Below are positions 44,926-58,059 of a DNA stretch of 64,000 nt, one piece after another. The notes beneath the pieces are model-generated. The model saw only the letters and a program-made list of their open reading frames with translations. It searched no databases and was not told the DNA's origin. The position numbers were made by a program, and so were the translations under genes. How positions within the stretch are numbered: the stretch's first letter is position 1; each line of letters starts with the position of its first letter. This stretch comes from Artemia franciscana (lineage: Eukaryota; Arthropoda; Branchiopoda; Anostraca; Artemiidae): assembly GCF_032884065.1 (NCBI RefSeq), contig NC_088873.1, positions 38,985,823-39,049,822 of the forward strand. The letters run 5' to 3'.

Positions 44926-45202
44926 CTAAAGTTGTAGGATATTTGTCCATTTTAGTTCTACGGGATCTCATTTCATTCCTAATAGTGCCGTATCTTAGAA
45001 TATTTTGGTTTTTCCCCATCATCTCATACAGTTGAGGATTTATAGGCTCGTTCATAAATGATTGATTACCCCGGTTTGGAACCGGGGTAATCATATACTT
45101 TGCTTTACGGAGTAATGCATATACTATTAAATTAATGTCATTTAAAGTAATATGTTTGTGAAGGTACATAATAAACATTGGGCACCCTTGCCCTGGGGTC
45201 AT
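44921..45202 (-). CDS. Unidentified ORF, 93 codons (open ~25 codons further upstream)
   Basis: From ATG 45202 the peptide reads MTPGQGCPMFIMYLHKHITL, then DINLIVYALLRKAKYMITPV, PNRGNQSFMNEPINPQLYEM, MGKNQNILRYGTIRNEMRSR and RTKMDKYPTTLD. The frame stays open upstream for about 25 more codons (including NLLNTPRGFLPPLPVFM). Composition is balanced, unlike the low-complexity ORFs around it, so it may be a coding exon or a mobile-element remnant. No signal peptide, no membrane span I would trust, no motif I can name. A perfect 14-bp palindrome (45063-45093) lies inside it. It sits between a tandem repeat and a family B copy. Confidence 0.35.
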   Translation of the reverse strand: MTPGQGCPMFIMYLHKHITLNDINLIVYALLRKAKYMITPVPNRGNQSFMNEPINPQLYEMMGKNQNILRYGTIRNEMRSRRTKMDKYPTTLD

Positions 45203-45284
45203 AAATACAGGTAAGGGAGGAAGGAAACCCCTAGGGGTATTTAATAAATTTTTGAAACTACTTATATTTATATACTATCCATCA

Positions 45285-48235
45285 AAAACAAGAGCTAAGA
45301 GCTCATATCGCACTTGTGACGAGGTCAGGAGGAGCCAAGAGCTCATATGATATGACCTGTAGTAACATTCTAAGAATCAATAGATTGCTTTAAAAGGAAA
45401 ATCAGAGGCTTAATGCCGGTCGGGATTTAAAATAAGAGCTCCGAGTCACGAGGTCCTTCTAAATATCAAAATTCATTAAGATCCGATCACCAACTCGTAA
45501 GTTAAAAATACCTCAATTTTTCAAATTTTTCCTTTCCCTTCAGCCCCCCAGATGGTCGAATCGGGGAAAACAACTGTAACGAGTCAATTAGTGCAGCTCC
45601 CTGACATGCCTACCAATTTTCATCGTCCTAGCACGTCCAGAAGCACTAAACTCACCAAAGCACTGAACCACACCACCTAACTCCCCCAAAGAAAGCGGAT
45701 CCAGTCCGGTTACGTCAATTACGTATCTACTGCGTTTATAAGCGTTTTCCAAGATTTCCGGTTTCCCCCTCCAACTCCCCCACAATGTCAACATATCTGG
45801 TCGGGATTTGAAAGAAGAGCTCTGAGACATAAGTTTCTCCTAATTATCAAATTTTATTAAGATCCGGTACCCATTCTTAAGTTAAAAACACCTCAATTTT
45901 TTTTCCAAATTTACAACTTTCAGCTCCCCCAAAGAGAACGGATCCACACCAATAATGTCAATCTCGTATCTATAGCTTGTGCTTATTCTTCCCATCAAGT
46001 TTCATCTCGATCTCTCCGCTCTAAGCGTTTTCCAAGATTTCCGGTTTCCAAGGTTTCTGTTTTCCCCTCCAGCCATCTATGTCCTTCGATCCGATTCTAA
46101 TTGAAAATGGATTATCTGGGACATAAGATCCTTCTGCATATTAAGTTTCATTAAGATCCGATCCCCCATTCGTAAGATACCTCGATTTTCACGTTTTCCA
46201 AGAATTCCAGTTTCCCCCTCCAGCTCCCTTCAATGTCATCGGATCTGGTCGAGATTTAAAATGAGAGTTTTAAAGCACAAGATCCTTCTAGATATCAAAT
46301 TTCATTAAGATCCGAACACCTGTTCGCAAGTTACAAATACCTCATTTCTTCTAATTTTACCGAATTACTCCCCCCTCCCCCAACTCCACCAAAGAGAGCA
46401 GATCCGAGCCGGTTATGTCAGTAACCTATCTTGGACTTTTGCTTATTCTTTCCACCAAGTTTCATCCTGATCTCTCCGCTTTAAGCGTTTTCCAATATTT
46501 CCTGTCCCCCCCCCCCAAATGACACTGAATCTGGTAGGGATTTAAAATGAGAGATCTGGGTTTCGAGATCCTTCTAAATATGAAATTTCACTAAGGTACG
46601 ATCACTCTTTCATAAGTTAAAATACCTAATTTTGTATATTTTTTTAGAATTAACCCCCCCAACTCCCCCAAAGAGAGCAGATCTGTTCCGGCTATGTCAA
46701 TCCCGTTTCTAGGACTTGTACTTATTTTTACCACCAAGTTTCATCCCGAACCCTATACTCCAAGCGTTTTCCAAGATTTTAGGTCTTCCCCCAACTTCCT
46801 CTTCACCGGATCCGGTCGAGATTTAAAATAAGAGCTTCGAGACACGATATTCTTCCAAATATCAAATTTCAATAAGATCCAATCTCTCCTTCGTAAGTTG
46901 AAAATACCTTATTTTTTTAATTTTTCAGAATTAACCCTCCTCTTCTAAACTCCCCCGAAGAGAGCAGATCCGTTCCAGTTACGTCATCTCATATCTAGGA
47001 CTTACGATTATTTTACCACCAATTTTCATTCCGACCCCCCCCCCCCCCACTCTAAGCGTTTTCCCATGATTTTAGGTTTCACCTCCCATCTCCCCCAATG
47101 TCACCGGATCCGGTCAGAATTTAAAATAAGAGCTATGAGACACGATATCCTTCCAAACATGAAATTTCATTGATATCTGATGACCCTTCCTAAGTTAAAA
47201 ATACCGCATTTTTTTCTATTTTTTCAGAGTTAACCTCCCCCCCCCAACTCCCCCAAAGAGAGCGAGTCCAGTCCGGTTGCTTCAATCACGTATCTGCGAT
47301 ATTTGCTTATTCTACCCGCCAAGTTTCATCCCGATCTCTCACTCTAATCATTTTCCAAGATTTTCGGTTTCCCCCCTCCTCCGCCTACTCTCACCGAATA
47401 TGGTTGGGATTTGTAATAAGAGTAATGAAGCACAAGATCCTTCTAAATATCAAGTTTCATTAAGATCTGATGACCCGTTCATAAATTACAAATACCTCAT
47501 TTTTTAATTTTTCCGAATTACACCCCCCCTCCAACTCTCCCAAAGAGTGCGGATCCGGTCCAGTTATGTCAGTCACGTATCTTGGATGTGTGCTTATTCT
47601 TGCCACCAAATTTCATCCTGACCTCTCCACTCTAAGCGTTTTCCAAGATTTCTGATACCCCCCCCACAACTCTCCCCAATGAAACTGGATTCAGCCAGAT
47701 CTAAAATAAAAGATCTGAGTTGCAAGTTCCTTCTAAATATGAGATTTCATTAAGATTCGATCAACCTTCGTAACTTAAAAACACCTCATTATTTCGAATT
47801 AACCGTCACTCCACTCCCCAGCACGGTCGAATCGGATAAAGACTGATTTCTAATTTAATCTTGTCTGGTACTGATTTTCTCATTTTTCAGAATCAACCCT
47901 GCCCCCAACTTCTCCAAAGAGAGTGGACCCGTTCCGAATATGTCAATCACGTATCTAGGATTTGTGCTCGTTTTTACCACCAAGTTTCATCCCCGGTCTT
48001 TTTTTCGAATTAACCTTCTCCCAACTCCCGCCAGATGATCGAATTGGAGAAACGACTATTTCTAATTTACTCCAGTCTGGTTCCTGATACGCCTGCCAGA
48101 TCTCATCGTCCTAGCTTATCTCGAAGTGCCTAAACTAGTAAAACAGGGAAAGACAGACAGACAGACCGGACAGAAATTATGATCATTATATGTCACTTCG
48201 TAAATATAAAGTGCCACAAAAACTTGTTAATACCA
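45285..48235 (+). repeat. Interspersed repeat family B, copy 2
   Basis: Same architecture as the copy at 29.6-32.0 kb: GAGCTCATATCGCACTTGTG start, about nine ~290-bp units, then the GACAGACAGACAGACCGGACAG tract and a weakened hairpin ending near AAGTGCCACAAAAAC. It has about two more units than the other copy, and the units are more diverged. Confidence 0.8.
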
Positions 48236-48400
48236 CAGAAACTTACGACACTTTTCTAAGACCTTTTAAGCCCTGAAAGCAAGAGATAAATTAGGGTCTA
48301 ACTCGGTGTCTTCAAGTATCGCCCCGATTTACGAACAATTAGCTACAACTGAAGCCCAGCTGGAGAAAATAAAAAGTCATATGCTAGAAAATATAACCAA

Positions 48401-50035
48401 TCAAACAGGCTCAATAGTAACCGAAACTCTATAAAATGGAATTTTGATACCAATAGTTACATCAAAAGAATCGCATTTTAATGCTGATTTTAAATATATA
48501 AGTTTCATCAAGACCAGTTATACCCATCGAAAGTTACGAGCCGGAGAAAACTTGCCTCATTTTAGAAAATAGGGGAAACACCCCCTAAAAGTCATAGAAT
48601 CTTAACGTAGAACCTTATTGTTACTTTATTGTTCCCGTTAACCTTATTTATTTTAGTTTAGAAGTTTCAAGCTCCTATCTACAAATATGTGGAATTTCGC
48701 ATTTTTTTTTGCCAGAAGACAGATCACGGATGTGTTTTTATTTGTTTTTTTTTTGTTTTTTTGTTTTTCTCAGGGTGATCTTATCGACTGAGTGCTCTAG
48801 AAGTCGCAAAAAGGCTCATTCCAACGGAAATTAAAAGTTCTAGTGCCCTTTTAAGTGACCATAAAAATTGGAGGGCACCTAGGCCCCCTCCCACGCTCAT
48901 TTTTCCCCAAAAGTCTCCGGATCAAAATTCTGAGATAGCCATTTTATTCACAATAGTCGGAAAACCTAATAACTATGTCTCTCGCAGTCACCGTGGGAGG
49001 GGCTGCAAGTCACAAACTTTGACCTGTGTTTACATATAGTAATGGTTACTGGGAAGTGTACAGACGTTTTCAGGGAGATTTTTTTTTTGGTTTAGGGGGG
49101 AGAGTTGAGGGGGGGGGGGTACTTGGGAGGATATTTCCATGGAGAAACTTCTCATGGGGGAAGAGAATTTCAATGAAGGAGACGCAGGATTTTCTAGCAT
49201 TATTTGAAAAAACAACGAAAAAATAAATACGGAAAGTTTTTTTCTACTGAAAGTAAGGAGCAGCATTAAAACTTAAAACGAACAAAAATTATTACGCATA
49301 TGAGGGGTTTACCTTCTCGTTATACCTCACTCTTTACGCTAAAGTATTTTTAGTAATTTCAACTATTTATTCTACAGCCTTTGTGATTCAGAGGTCATTC
49401 TTAAGGAATCGGGACAAAATCTAAGCTTTAGTGTAAAGAGCGAGGTATCGACGAGGGTTTAACCCCCTAATATACGCAATAAAAACATACTAATATAGAA
49501 GTTCGTTACGTAAGTTAATTCGTAAGTTACGTATATTTTTTACCAATGAAGACGTTTGTAAAAAAATAAAGTTCTAGTTGCTTTTTTAAGCAATCAAAAA
49601 CTTGGAGGGCAACTAGGCCTCCTCCCTCGCTCCTTTTTCTCAAAATCTTCCGATTAATTGCAATTAATTAATATGCAAATTTCGTTTTAATTATTTATGT
49701 GCGGAGAGCCAAGATCAAAACATGCATTAATTCAAAAACGTCCTGAAATTAAATAAAAAAAACAAGTTTTTTTAAATGAAAGTAAGGAGCAACATTAAAA
49801 CTTAAAGCGAACAGAAATTACTCCGTATATGAAAGGAGCTTTTCCTCCTCAACGCCCCGCTCTTTACACTAAAGTTTCTTACTGTTTTAAAATAGAGTTA
49901 AGAGAAAGAGTCAAACTTTAGCGTAAAGAGCGGGGCGTTGAGGAGGAAAAGCCCCTTTCATATACGGAGTAATTTCTGTTCGTTTTAAGTTTTAATGCTG
50001 CTCCTTACTTTCATTTACTTTCAGTTACTGAAAAG
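48401..50035 (+). repeat. Repeat family A, copy 7
   Basis: Starts at GGCTCAATAGTAACCGAAAC without the terminal hairpin and otherwise runs full length to a terminal palindrome at 49746-50030. A ~35-bp insertion with CCGTTAACCTTATTTATTTT occurs near 48625. Confidence 0.85.
49746..50030. repeat. Terminal palindrome of A copy 7
   Basis: Left arm GAGCTTTTCCTCCTCAACGC and right arm GCGTTGAGGAGGAAAAGCCC correspond. Centre about 40 bp. Confidence 0.85.
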
Positions 50036-50039
50036 TTCA

Positions 50040-50800
50040 ATGACCTAAATTCATTGAACAAAGAAGGTACTGAACTGATAATCAGCCAGGTTTATGATTC
50101 AATCACGCTCGAGTTTAATCCAAAGTTGGCAAAAATTGAGCAGGCTCTACTAGGTAGTCTGAGATTTCAAATTGAAAATTTGGAGGAGAGAATTGGTCGA
50201 ATAGAAAAAAAGCTTGATAATTATGATCAAGAGTCCATGCTTGATGGCCTTGTATTTCATGGGGTAAAGTAGTTTCCTAATGTAGACACTCATACGACAA
50301 TATCTAACATTATAAATAGCGAAATATCTGTGCTGGGCCCTTTACTTTATTTAGTTTACTTGAAAATGATGCGCGTTTATCTAAAGGATATATATATTAC
50401 TAACATTATTGCTAACAAAATTTCCAAAATCTGCAGATAATTTGATAGCAAAAGCTCGTATTACTCTCAAAAGATTAGAGATGTTTACAAGTGTAAGTTT
50501 GCTGTGTGTGAATGTAAGGAAAAATTTTTACTGACATTCTGTAGAGTGGGTGATTCTATTTGGTGAAAAGCCTATTTTACAAGTTATATCATTGCGGTAC
50601 CTCGGCTTCCATATTGATTGTAATCTATCGTAGAAGCATCATAGCGACATTATCTCCACCAAAGTTGCACGTGGAGTTGGCATCCTCAAAAGATTGAAGC
50701 ATATTCTGCCGGAAAGTATTCTTCGCACGATATATTTTGCAATAATCTACGTAATAGATTATTCTACGTTATAGATTATAAAATAATCTACGTAATAATC
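50040..50800 (+). pseudogene. LINE remnant: ORF1 coiled coil joined to RT C-terminus
   Basis: 50054-50272 encodes a coiled-coil-like peptide (LAKIEQALLGSLRFQIENLE, RIGRIEKKLDNYDQESMLDG, LVFHGVK) typical of LINE ORF1 proteins. About 60 bp later the text is already RT (LGPLLYLVYL). Then LRYLGFHIDCNLS and DIISTKVARGVGILKRLKHI, with LPESILRTIYFAIIY, match the region after the palm. The endonuclease and most of the RT have been deleted. Confidence 0.75.
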
Positions 50801-50849
50801 TATCATAATGATGTTTAGTCTGGAGAAGCAATTTTTATGTTACTTACAA

Positions 50850-52163
50850 GCTAAATGGCTTTCTCATAGTTTTGATCGGATAATTTCGCTAAAAAAAGGG
50901 GGGTGGGAGAGGAGGCCTAGTTACCTCCCAACTTTTGGTTACTTAAAAAAGACAACTAGATTTGTTTTATTTTTTTTACAAACGTTTTTGTTAGTAACAA
51001 ACATGCGTACCTTACGAATTAACTTATGCAACGAACTTATATATTTGTGGATTTTTATTACGTATATGAGGGGTTTGCCCCCTCATCAATACCTCGTTCT
51101 TTACACTAAAGCTTGAATTTTGTCCCAAATCTTTCAGAATGATCCTTGAATCACAAAGGCCGTAGAATAACTAGTTAGAGTTAATAAAAGTACTTTAGCG
51201 TAAAGAGCAAGGTATTGTGGAAGAGACGAACCCCCTTATATAAGTAATATTTTATGTTCGTTTTTAAGTTTTACTGTTGATTATTACTTCCAGTTGAAAA
51301 AAAATTCTCATTGTCTTTTTTTAAATGATGCTAGAAAATCCTGCGACCCCTTCATGGAAATTCTCTTCCCTTATGAAAAATTGCTCCATGGAAAGATCCT
51401 CCCACGTAACCTGCCCCCCCCCCCCGACCCACCCTAACCCCAACACAAAAAAGTCCCCCTGAAATCGTCTGTACACTTCATAATTAACAACTACTATGTG
51501 TAAACAATGGTCAAAGCTTATAAGTTGCCACCCCTCCTCCGGGAACTGTGGTGGATTTAGTCATCCCAAAGACATAGTTATTAGGTTTTTGACTAAGTTA
51601 AACAGAATGGCTATCTCAAAATTTTGATCCGGTCACCTTGGAGAAAAATGTGCGTTGGAGGGGGCCTCGGTGCCTCCAATTTTTGGGCACTTAAAAAGGA
51701 CACTAGAACTTTTAATTTACGTTAGAATGAACCCTCTTGCGACATACTAGGACAACTAGGTCGATAGGATCACCCCTGAGGAAAAAACAACAAAAAAACA
51801 AAAAAATACGCACCCGTTATCTGTCTTCTGGCAAAAATACAAAATTCCACCTTTTTTATCATAGGGGCTTGAAACTTCTACAGTAGGGTTCTCGGATACG
51901 CTGACTCTGATGATGTGATTTTGTTAAGATTCTATGACTTTTAGAGGGTATTTCCACCTATTTTCTAAAATAAGGCACAGTTTCTCAGGCTCGTAACTTT
52001 TGACCAGTAAGACTAAACTTGATGAAACTTATATATTTAAAATCAGCATTAAAATGCAATTCTTTTGATGTAACTATTTGTACCAAAACTTCGGTTTTTA
52101 GAGTTTGGTTACTATTGAGCCTGGTTGCTCCTTACTACAGTTTGTTACCACGAACTGTTTGAA
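50850..52163 (-). repeat. Repeat family A, copy 8 (reverse orientation)
   Basis: Reverse complement of the family from its terminal hairpin word (52140-52160) to the region distal to the inner inverted repeat. The terminal palindrome is missing. Copies 7 and 8 face each other across the LINE remnant. Confidence 0.85.
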
Positions 52164-52448
52164 AATGTAACTTGTAAATGAATAAAAGTAATATAACGTT
52201 CTACTATAACGTTGAGATAAAACTTACCAATGTCTCAGGTTTTCCTCCCTTATTTGTTCTTGTTTTTTTTCTGCCCATTGTGAAAATTCAAATGCTAAAC
52301 TGTTATCTGACTTGTAACCAACCAAATTCCAATGGTCCAATGTCAAAACCTGTGACTTACCCAACGAAGGTATAAAAGCCTATAAAAATTACGAATCCTA
52401 GCCTATCTCAAAGACAATTGAAGCTCGTAAGCATACTTACGCCGGGTT

Positions 52449-52548
52449 NNNNNNNNNNNNNNNNNNNNNNNNNNNNNNNNNNNNNNNNNNNNNNNNNNNN
52501 NNNNNNNNNNNNNNNNNNNNNNNNNNNNNNNNNNNNNNNNNNNNNNNN
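52449..52548. other. Assembly gap, 100 N
   Basis: Exactly 100 N, the conventional size for a scaffold join of unknown length. It cuts a retrotransposon gag fragment. Any missing 5-oxoprolinase exons could lie here. Confidence 1.
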
Positions 52549-52875
52549 TTGTGTTAATGGCAGTAGTGAGAGTAAGTGTAGATCCCTGTGTAAACAACTT
52601 TTCTCTGATTCTGTTATTTCTTATACCAAAAACTAGCCTGTCCCTGATCATTGCATCTTCTGAATTCCCAAATGAGCAGTCTTTTGCTAAGGTCTTGAGA
52701 CTTGTTACATATTGTTCAACTGTCTCTACAGTATCCTGTTTTTTTGCGAAATTTGTACCTGGCAAAAATGGGGCTCCACATAAGTGTCAAATTTTGCCAG
52801 GTATGCAGATACATTCTGTTCTAGGTCAGCAATAGTGAAGGTGTTGAATATATCCCTGCCTTTTTTGCCAACTCA
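52549..52875 (-). pseudogene. Gypsy-type LTR retrotransposon gag fragment
   Basis: Minus strand. GKKGRDIFNTFTIADLEQNV, SAYLAKFDTYVEPHFCQVQ, then after a frame change KKQDTVETVEQYVTSLKTLA, DCSFGNSEDAMIRDRLVFGI and RNNRIREKLFTQGSTLTL. This is the capsid-like gag region of arthropod Gypsy elements (pattern ET..QYVT.L..LA..C.FG...D.LIRDR.V.GI). It runs into the assembly gap, so the downstream pol cannot be judged. No LTR seen. Confidence 0.8.
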
Positions 52876-53091
52876 TATGAGCAAGTATGAGCATTTCAAT
52901 TTCTGCTTTACCACTAAGGGGGCCACTGAGCGTTCATTTCGTATGCTGCTTAAATCTATTCCATGCATGCAAAATAATGGAATGCACTATAGTGCATGTT
53001 AATGCACTATAAATAAGACACTAATGCAAGCATAGCAAGGTGAGTATTCCACAGTAACCTTTCTAGAATTTGTTTTTACATTTTTTTTTGC

Positions 53092-53686
53092 CACAAAGTA
53101 CTATTTACAAAAACACTTACGTTGTGTATTCTATTGAAACTTACTTAGAAAGCTATAATTTGAAAACAAAACTATGTTTCTATCAAACAAATCGTGGTAA
53201 CAAAATGTAGTAAGAAGCGACCTGGCTCGCTTCTTACTACATTAGTAGTAGTAGCCTATAAATGAAGTAGCTGATACACCATGTGTTTCACTGAGATTAT
53301 TTCTTTTAACTGTTTCTACATACTACATACAAGTACATATACATACATACTACATACATACTACATACTACATACAACTACATACAAGCCTATAAATGAA
53401 GTAGCTGATACACCATGTGTTTCACTGAGATTATTTCTTTTAACTGTTTCTCATTACATAATCCAGTGATTCCAAATTGAAGAAGCTAAACTGGCATTAC
53501 ATAGTGTACAATTAGTGTACATATAGTGTACATAGTGTACAATAGTACACAAAGTACTATTTACAAAAACACTTACGTTGTGTATTCTATTGAAACTTAC
53601 TTAGAAAGCTATAATTTGAAAACAAAACTATGTTTCTATCAAACAAATCGTGGTAACAAAATGTAGTAAGAAGCGACCTGGCTCAA
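53092..53686. repeat. Nested direct duplications flanking simple repeats
   Basis: A ~138-bp block (CACAAAGTACTATTTACAAA to GAAGCGACCTGGCTC) occurs at 53092-53230 and again 456 bp later. Inside it, a ~67-bp block (GCCTATAAATGAAGTAGCTG...) occurs at 53254 and 53388. Between are (CATACTACATA)n and (GTGTACATA)n runs. The first copy of the large block ends in a perfect hairpin. Confidence 0.85.
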
Positions 53687-55322
53687 TAGTATCCAAAACT
53701 AAAAAAATGGATTTTTCATGTCAATAGCTACATCAGAAGAATTGCATTTTAATGCTGATTTTAAATATATAAGTTTCACCTAGTTTAGTCTTACACATCA
53801 AAAGTTACGAGCCTGTGAAAATTTGCCTTATTTTAGAAAATAGGGGGAAACAACCTCTAAAAGTCATAGAATCTTAACGAAAATTACACCATCAGATTTA
53901 GCATATCAGAGAACCCTAATGTAGAAGTTTCAAGCTCCTATCTAGAAAAATGAGGAATTTTGTATTTTTTGCCAGAGGGCAGATCAAATATGCATGTTTA
54001 TTTGTTTGTTTGTTTTTTTCCAGGATGATTGTACCGATCCAGTGGTCCTAGAATCTTGCGAGAGGGCTCATTCTAACGGAAATGGAAAGTTCTATAAGTG
54101 GCAAAAAAAATTTAAGGCCAACTAGGCCCCCTCCCAGGCTAATTATTTTCCCAAAGCTACTGGATCAAAATTCTGAGATAGCCATTTTGTTCGGCATAGT
54201 CGAAAAACCTCATAACTAAGTCTTTGGGGACAACTTACTCCCCCACAGTCCCCATGGGAGGGGCTACAAGTTACAAACTTTGACCAGTGCTTACATATAG
54301 TAATGGTTATTTGGAAGTGTACATACGTTTTCAGGGGAATGTTTCGGTTAGAGGGAGGGAGTGAGAAGAGGGGGATATGTTGGGGGAACTTTCCTTGGAG
54401 GAATTTGTCATGGGGGAAGAAAATTTCCACGAAGTGAGCAAAGGATTTTCTAGCATTATTTAAAAAAACAATGAAAAAATAAATATGAAAACGTTTTTTC
54501 AACTGAAAGTAAGGAGCAGCATTAAAACTCAGAATGAATAGAAATTATTACGCATATGATGGGCTCACCTTCTCCTAATACCTTACTCTTTACGCTAAAG
54601 CATTTTTAGTAATTTCAACTATTTATTCTACAGCTTTTGTGATTTGGGGTTATTCTTAAGAAATTGGGACAAAATTTAAGCTTTAGTGTAAAGAGCAAGG
54701 TACTGACGAGGAGGGACCCCTTCATATATGTAATAAAAACATGAGAATGCAGAAATTCGTTATGTAAGCTAATTTGTAAGTTGTGTACATCTTTTACTAA
54801 TAAAAACATTTGTAAAAAATTAAAAGTTCTAGTTGCCTTTTTAAGTGACCAAAAATTGGAGGGCAACTATGCCTCCTCCCCCACTCCTTTTTTTCTCAAA
54901 ATCTTTTGATCAAAACTATGAAAAAGCTATTTAGCCAAAAAATAAAGATGCAAATTTCGTCTTAATTATTCATCATTGGAGAGCCAAAATCAAAACATGC
55001 ATTGATTCAAAAACGTTCAGAAATTAAAAAAAAAAAACAAGTTTTTTTTTAATGGAAAGTAAGAAGCAACATTAAAACTTAAAACGAACAGAAATTACTT
55101 TGTATATGAAAGAGGCTGCTTCCTCATCAACGCCCTATTCTTTATGCTAAAGTTTTTACTATTTTAAGAAGTAAAGTTAAGAGAAAGAGTTAAACTTTAG
55201 TGTAAAGAGTGGGGCGTTGATGAGGAAGCAGCCCCTTTCATATACGAAGTAATTTCTGTTCGTTTTAAGTTTCAATGTTGCTCCTTACTTTCTGTTAAAA
55301 AAAAATTGATTTTTTTATTTAA
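53640..55322 (+). repeat. Repeat family A, copy 9 (near full length)
   Basis: The start word is degenerate (AAATCGTGGTAACAAAATG); the rest follows the family order through the inner inverted repeat to a terminal palindrome at 55022-55322. Confidence 0.85.
55022..55322. repeat. Terminal palindrome of A copy 9
   Basis: Copy-specific GCTTCCTCATCAACGCC on the left is mirrored by GGCGTTGATGAGGAAGC on the right; arms ~130 bp. Confidence 0.85.
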
Positions 55323-56639
<1,317 letters not shown>

Positions 56640-56927
56640 TTCAAGTTGGATTGGTAAGTGAAGCCATTTTTATACTTGGAAAGGGCATAGAATAAGGCCT
56701 AAAGTACTAAATTTGCCTCATTTAAATTTAAGCATTTAATTTAAATTAAGCATTAATATTGCTTAAAATCATGCTTAAATAACAGGAATTCCATTTTCAA
56801 AACTAAAACCAGAGAAAAAGAGACTGAAAACTGAAAATTAAGTATATAACATTGTGTTTTTTTTCAAAATCTAAATAGGTATAGACTTTTCAAGCACATA
56901 AATTGGTATTTGTTTAGTTTCATGCTG

Positions 56928-56974
56928 TCTAAACTGGAAACTATGCTGTGAAGCAGCATAGTTTCCAGTTTAGA
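56928..56974. repeat. Perfect 21-bp hairpin
   Basis: Left arm 56928-56948, loop TGAAG, right arm 56954-56974, no mismatch. A related foldback (AAACTGGAAACT ... AGTTTCCAGTTT) occurs near 58874-58925. Confidence 0.9.
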
Positions 56975-57292
56975 GCACTTAGAAATGCTAATTCCGGAAG
57001 CATATCCATTTCTGGTTGACCCTTCTCCCCCATAGGGCAAACTAAAAATGTGTAAAGTGGGCAGGGTTTTGAAGCAGAGGGAAAAGTGGGGGTTGTACAA
57101 TATGAATGAAATTATATTTTAAATACTAATTCCAGTCATCACTGGTAATTTCTTTATAGTAGTAAGCTGAAAGAGAATTAAAACACTCATGCATGCATTA
57201 ATGCTAATATCTACTTTCACTTTTGAGTTTAAACTAGCCAGTTGTTTGAAGAAAACAAATGTCTGATTTTGCTTACATGTAACAGTACCTAT

Positions 57293-57490
57293 AAGGCAAA
57301 GCAAATTAGTCCATGAGCCCTGCAGGCTGCAGGGCAAGGTCTGTGTTCTGAATGGTTGACTTGTTATTTGATGTTTATGATCTACTTTTTGTTTACTCTT
57401 TCAGCCTTCAGGCCAAATAATTATTCGATAAATATAGAATACAGACCTCCCTGCAGGGCTCATGGACTAATTTGCTTTGCTCTATAGGTA
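57293..57490. repeat. Foldback repeat C, copy 1
   Basis: GCAAATTAGTCCATGAGCCC (left) is mirrored by GGGCTCATGGACTAATTTGC (right), and AAGGTCTGTGTTCT by AGAATACAGACC; arms ~52 bp around ~90 bp of centre. Confidence 0.85.
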
Positions 57491-57867
57491 ATGTTGCCTA
57501 AGTATTCAACCAAATTTGTTTCACCAAGTCCTTCCAATAGCCAAAACATCTTTTCAAACAAATTGAATCTTGAACTGAAAACCTCTATAATCTCCATTCC
57601 ATCAGAAGGTGTTTCTTCAAATCAATATTTAACTAATTGCTCTGATTCACCAGTTCACTGGATAGTTTAAACTTGAAAGTGAAAGTAGAGGTAAAAGTTT
57701 AGTTTCATCACAAGCTGTCTAAAGCATGTATTACTGCATATAGCAAGATTCTGATGATTGTATGTTGTTTCTTTATCCTTATTAGAGAAAAACATCCATT
57801 TTTTAGCTTTCTAAAATCCCCCTGTGACAAGACTAAAAATGTGTAGTGGGCTTGCTTAAAGGTAACA

Positions 57868-58050
57868 TTATCTATAGAACAAAGCATATTAGTCCATGAG
57901 CCCTGCAGGCAGCAGAGAAAGGTCTGTATTCTATATTTATTCAACAGAGTGATAAAACAAAAAAAAACTCAAACAAGGTTTTTTTTTTAAATAAATGTAG
58001 AATACAGACCTTGCCCTACCACCTACAGGGCTCATGGACTAATACAGTTT
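57868..58050. repeat. Foldback repeat C, copy 2
   Basis: Same arms as the copy at 57.3 kb (TTAGTCCATGAGCCCTGCAG mirrored by TACAGGGCTCATGGACTAA) with a different AT-rich centre. Lies 0.6 kb from copy 1. Confidence 0.85.
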
Positions 58051-58059
58051 GCTCCTGAC

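Noticed and set aside
52403-52765. 120-codon ORF spanning the N gap
   Set aside because: The open frame through the gap is an artefact of N; only the part from 52549 on is real gag sequence.
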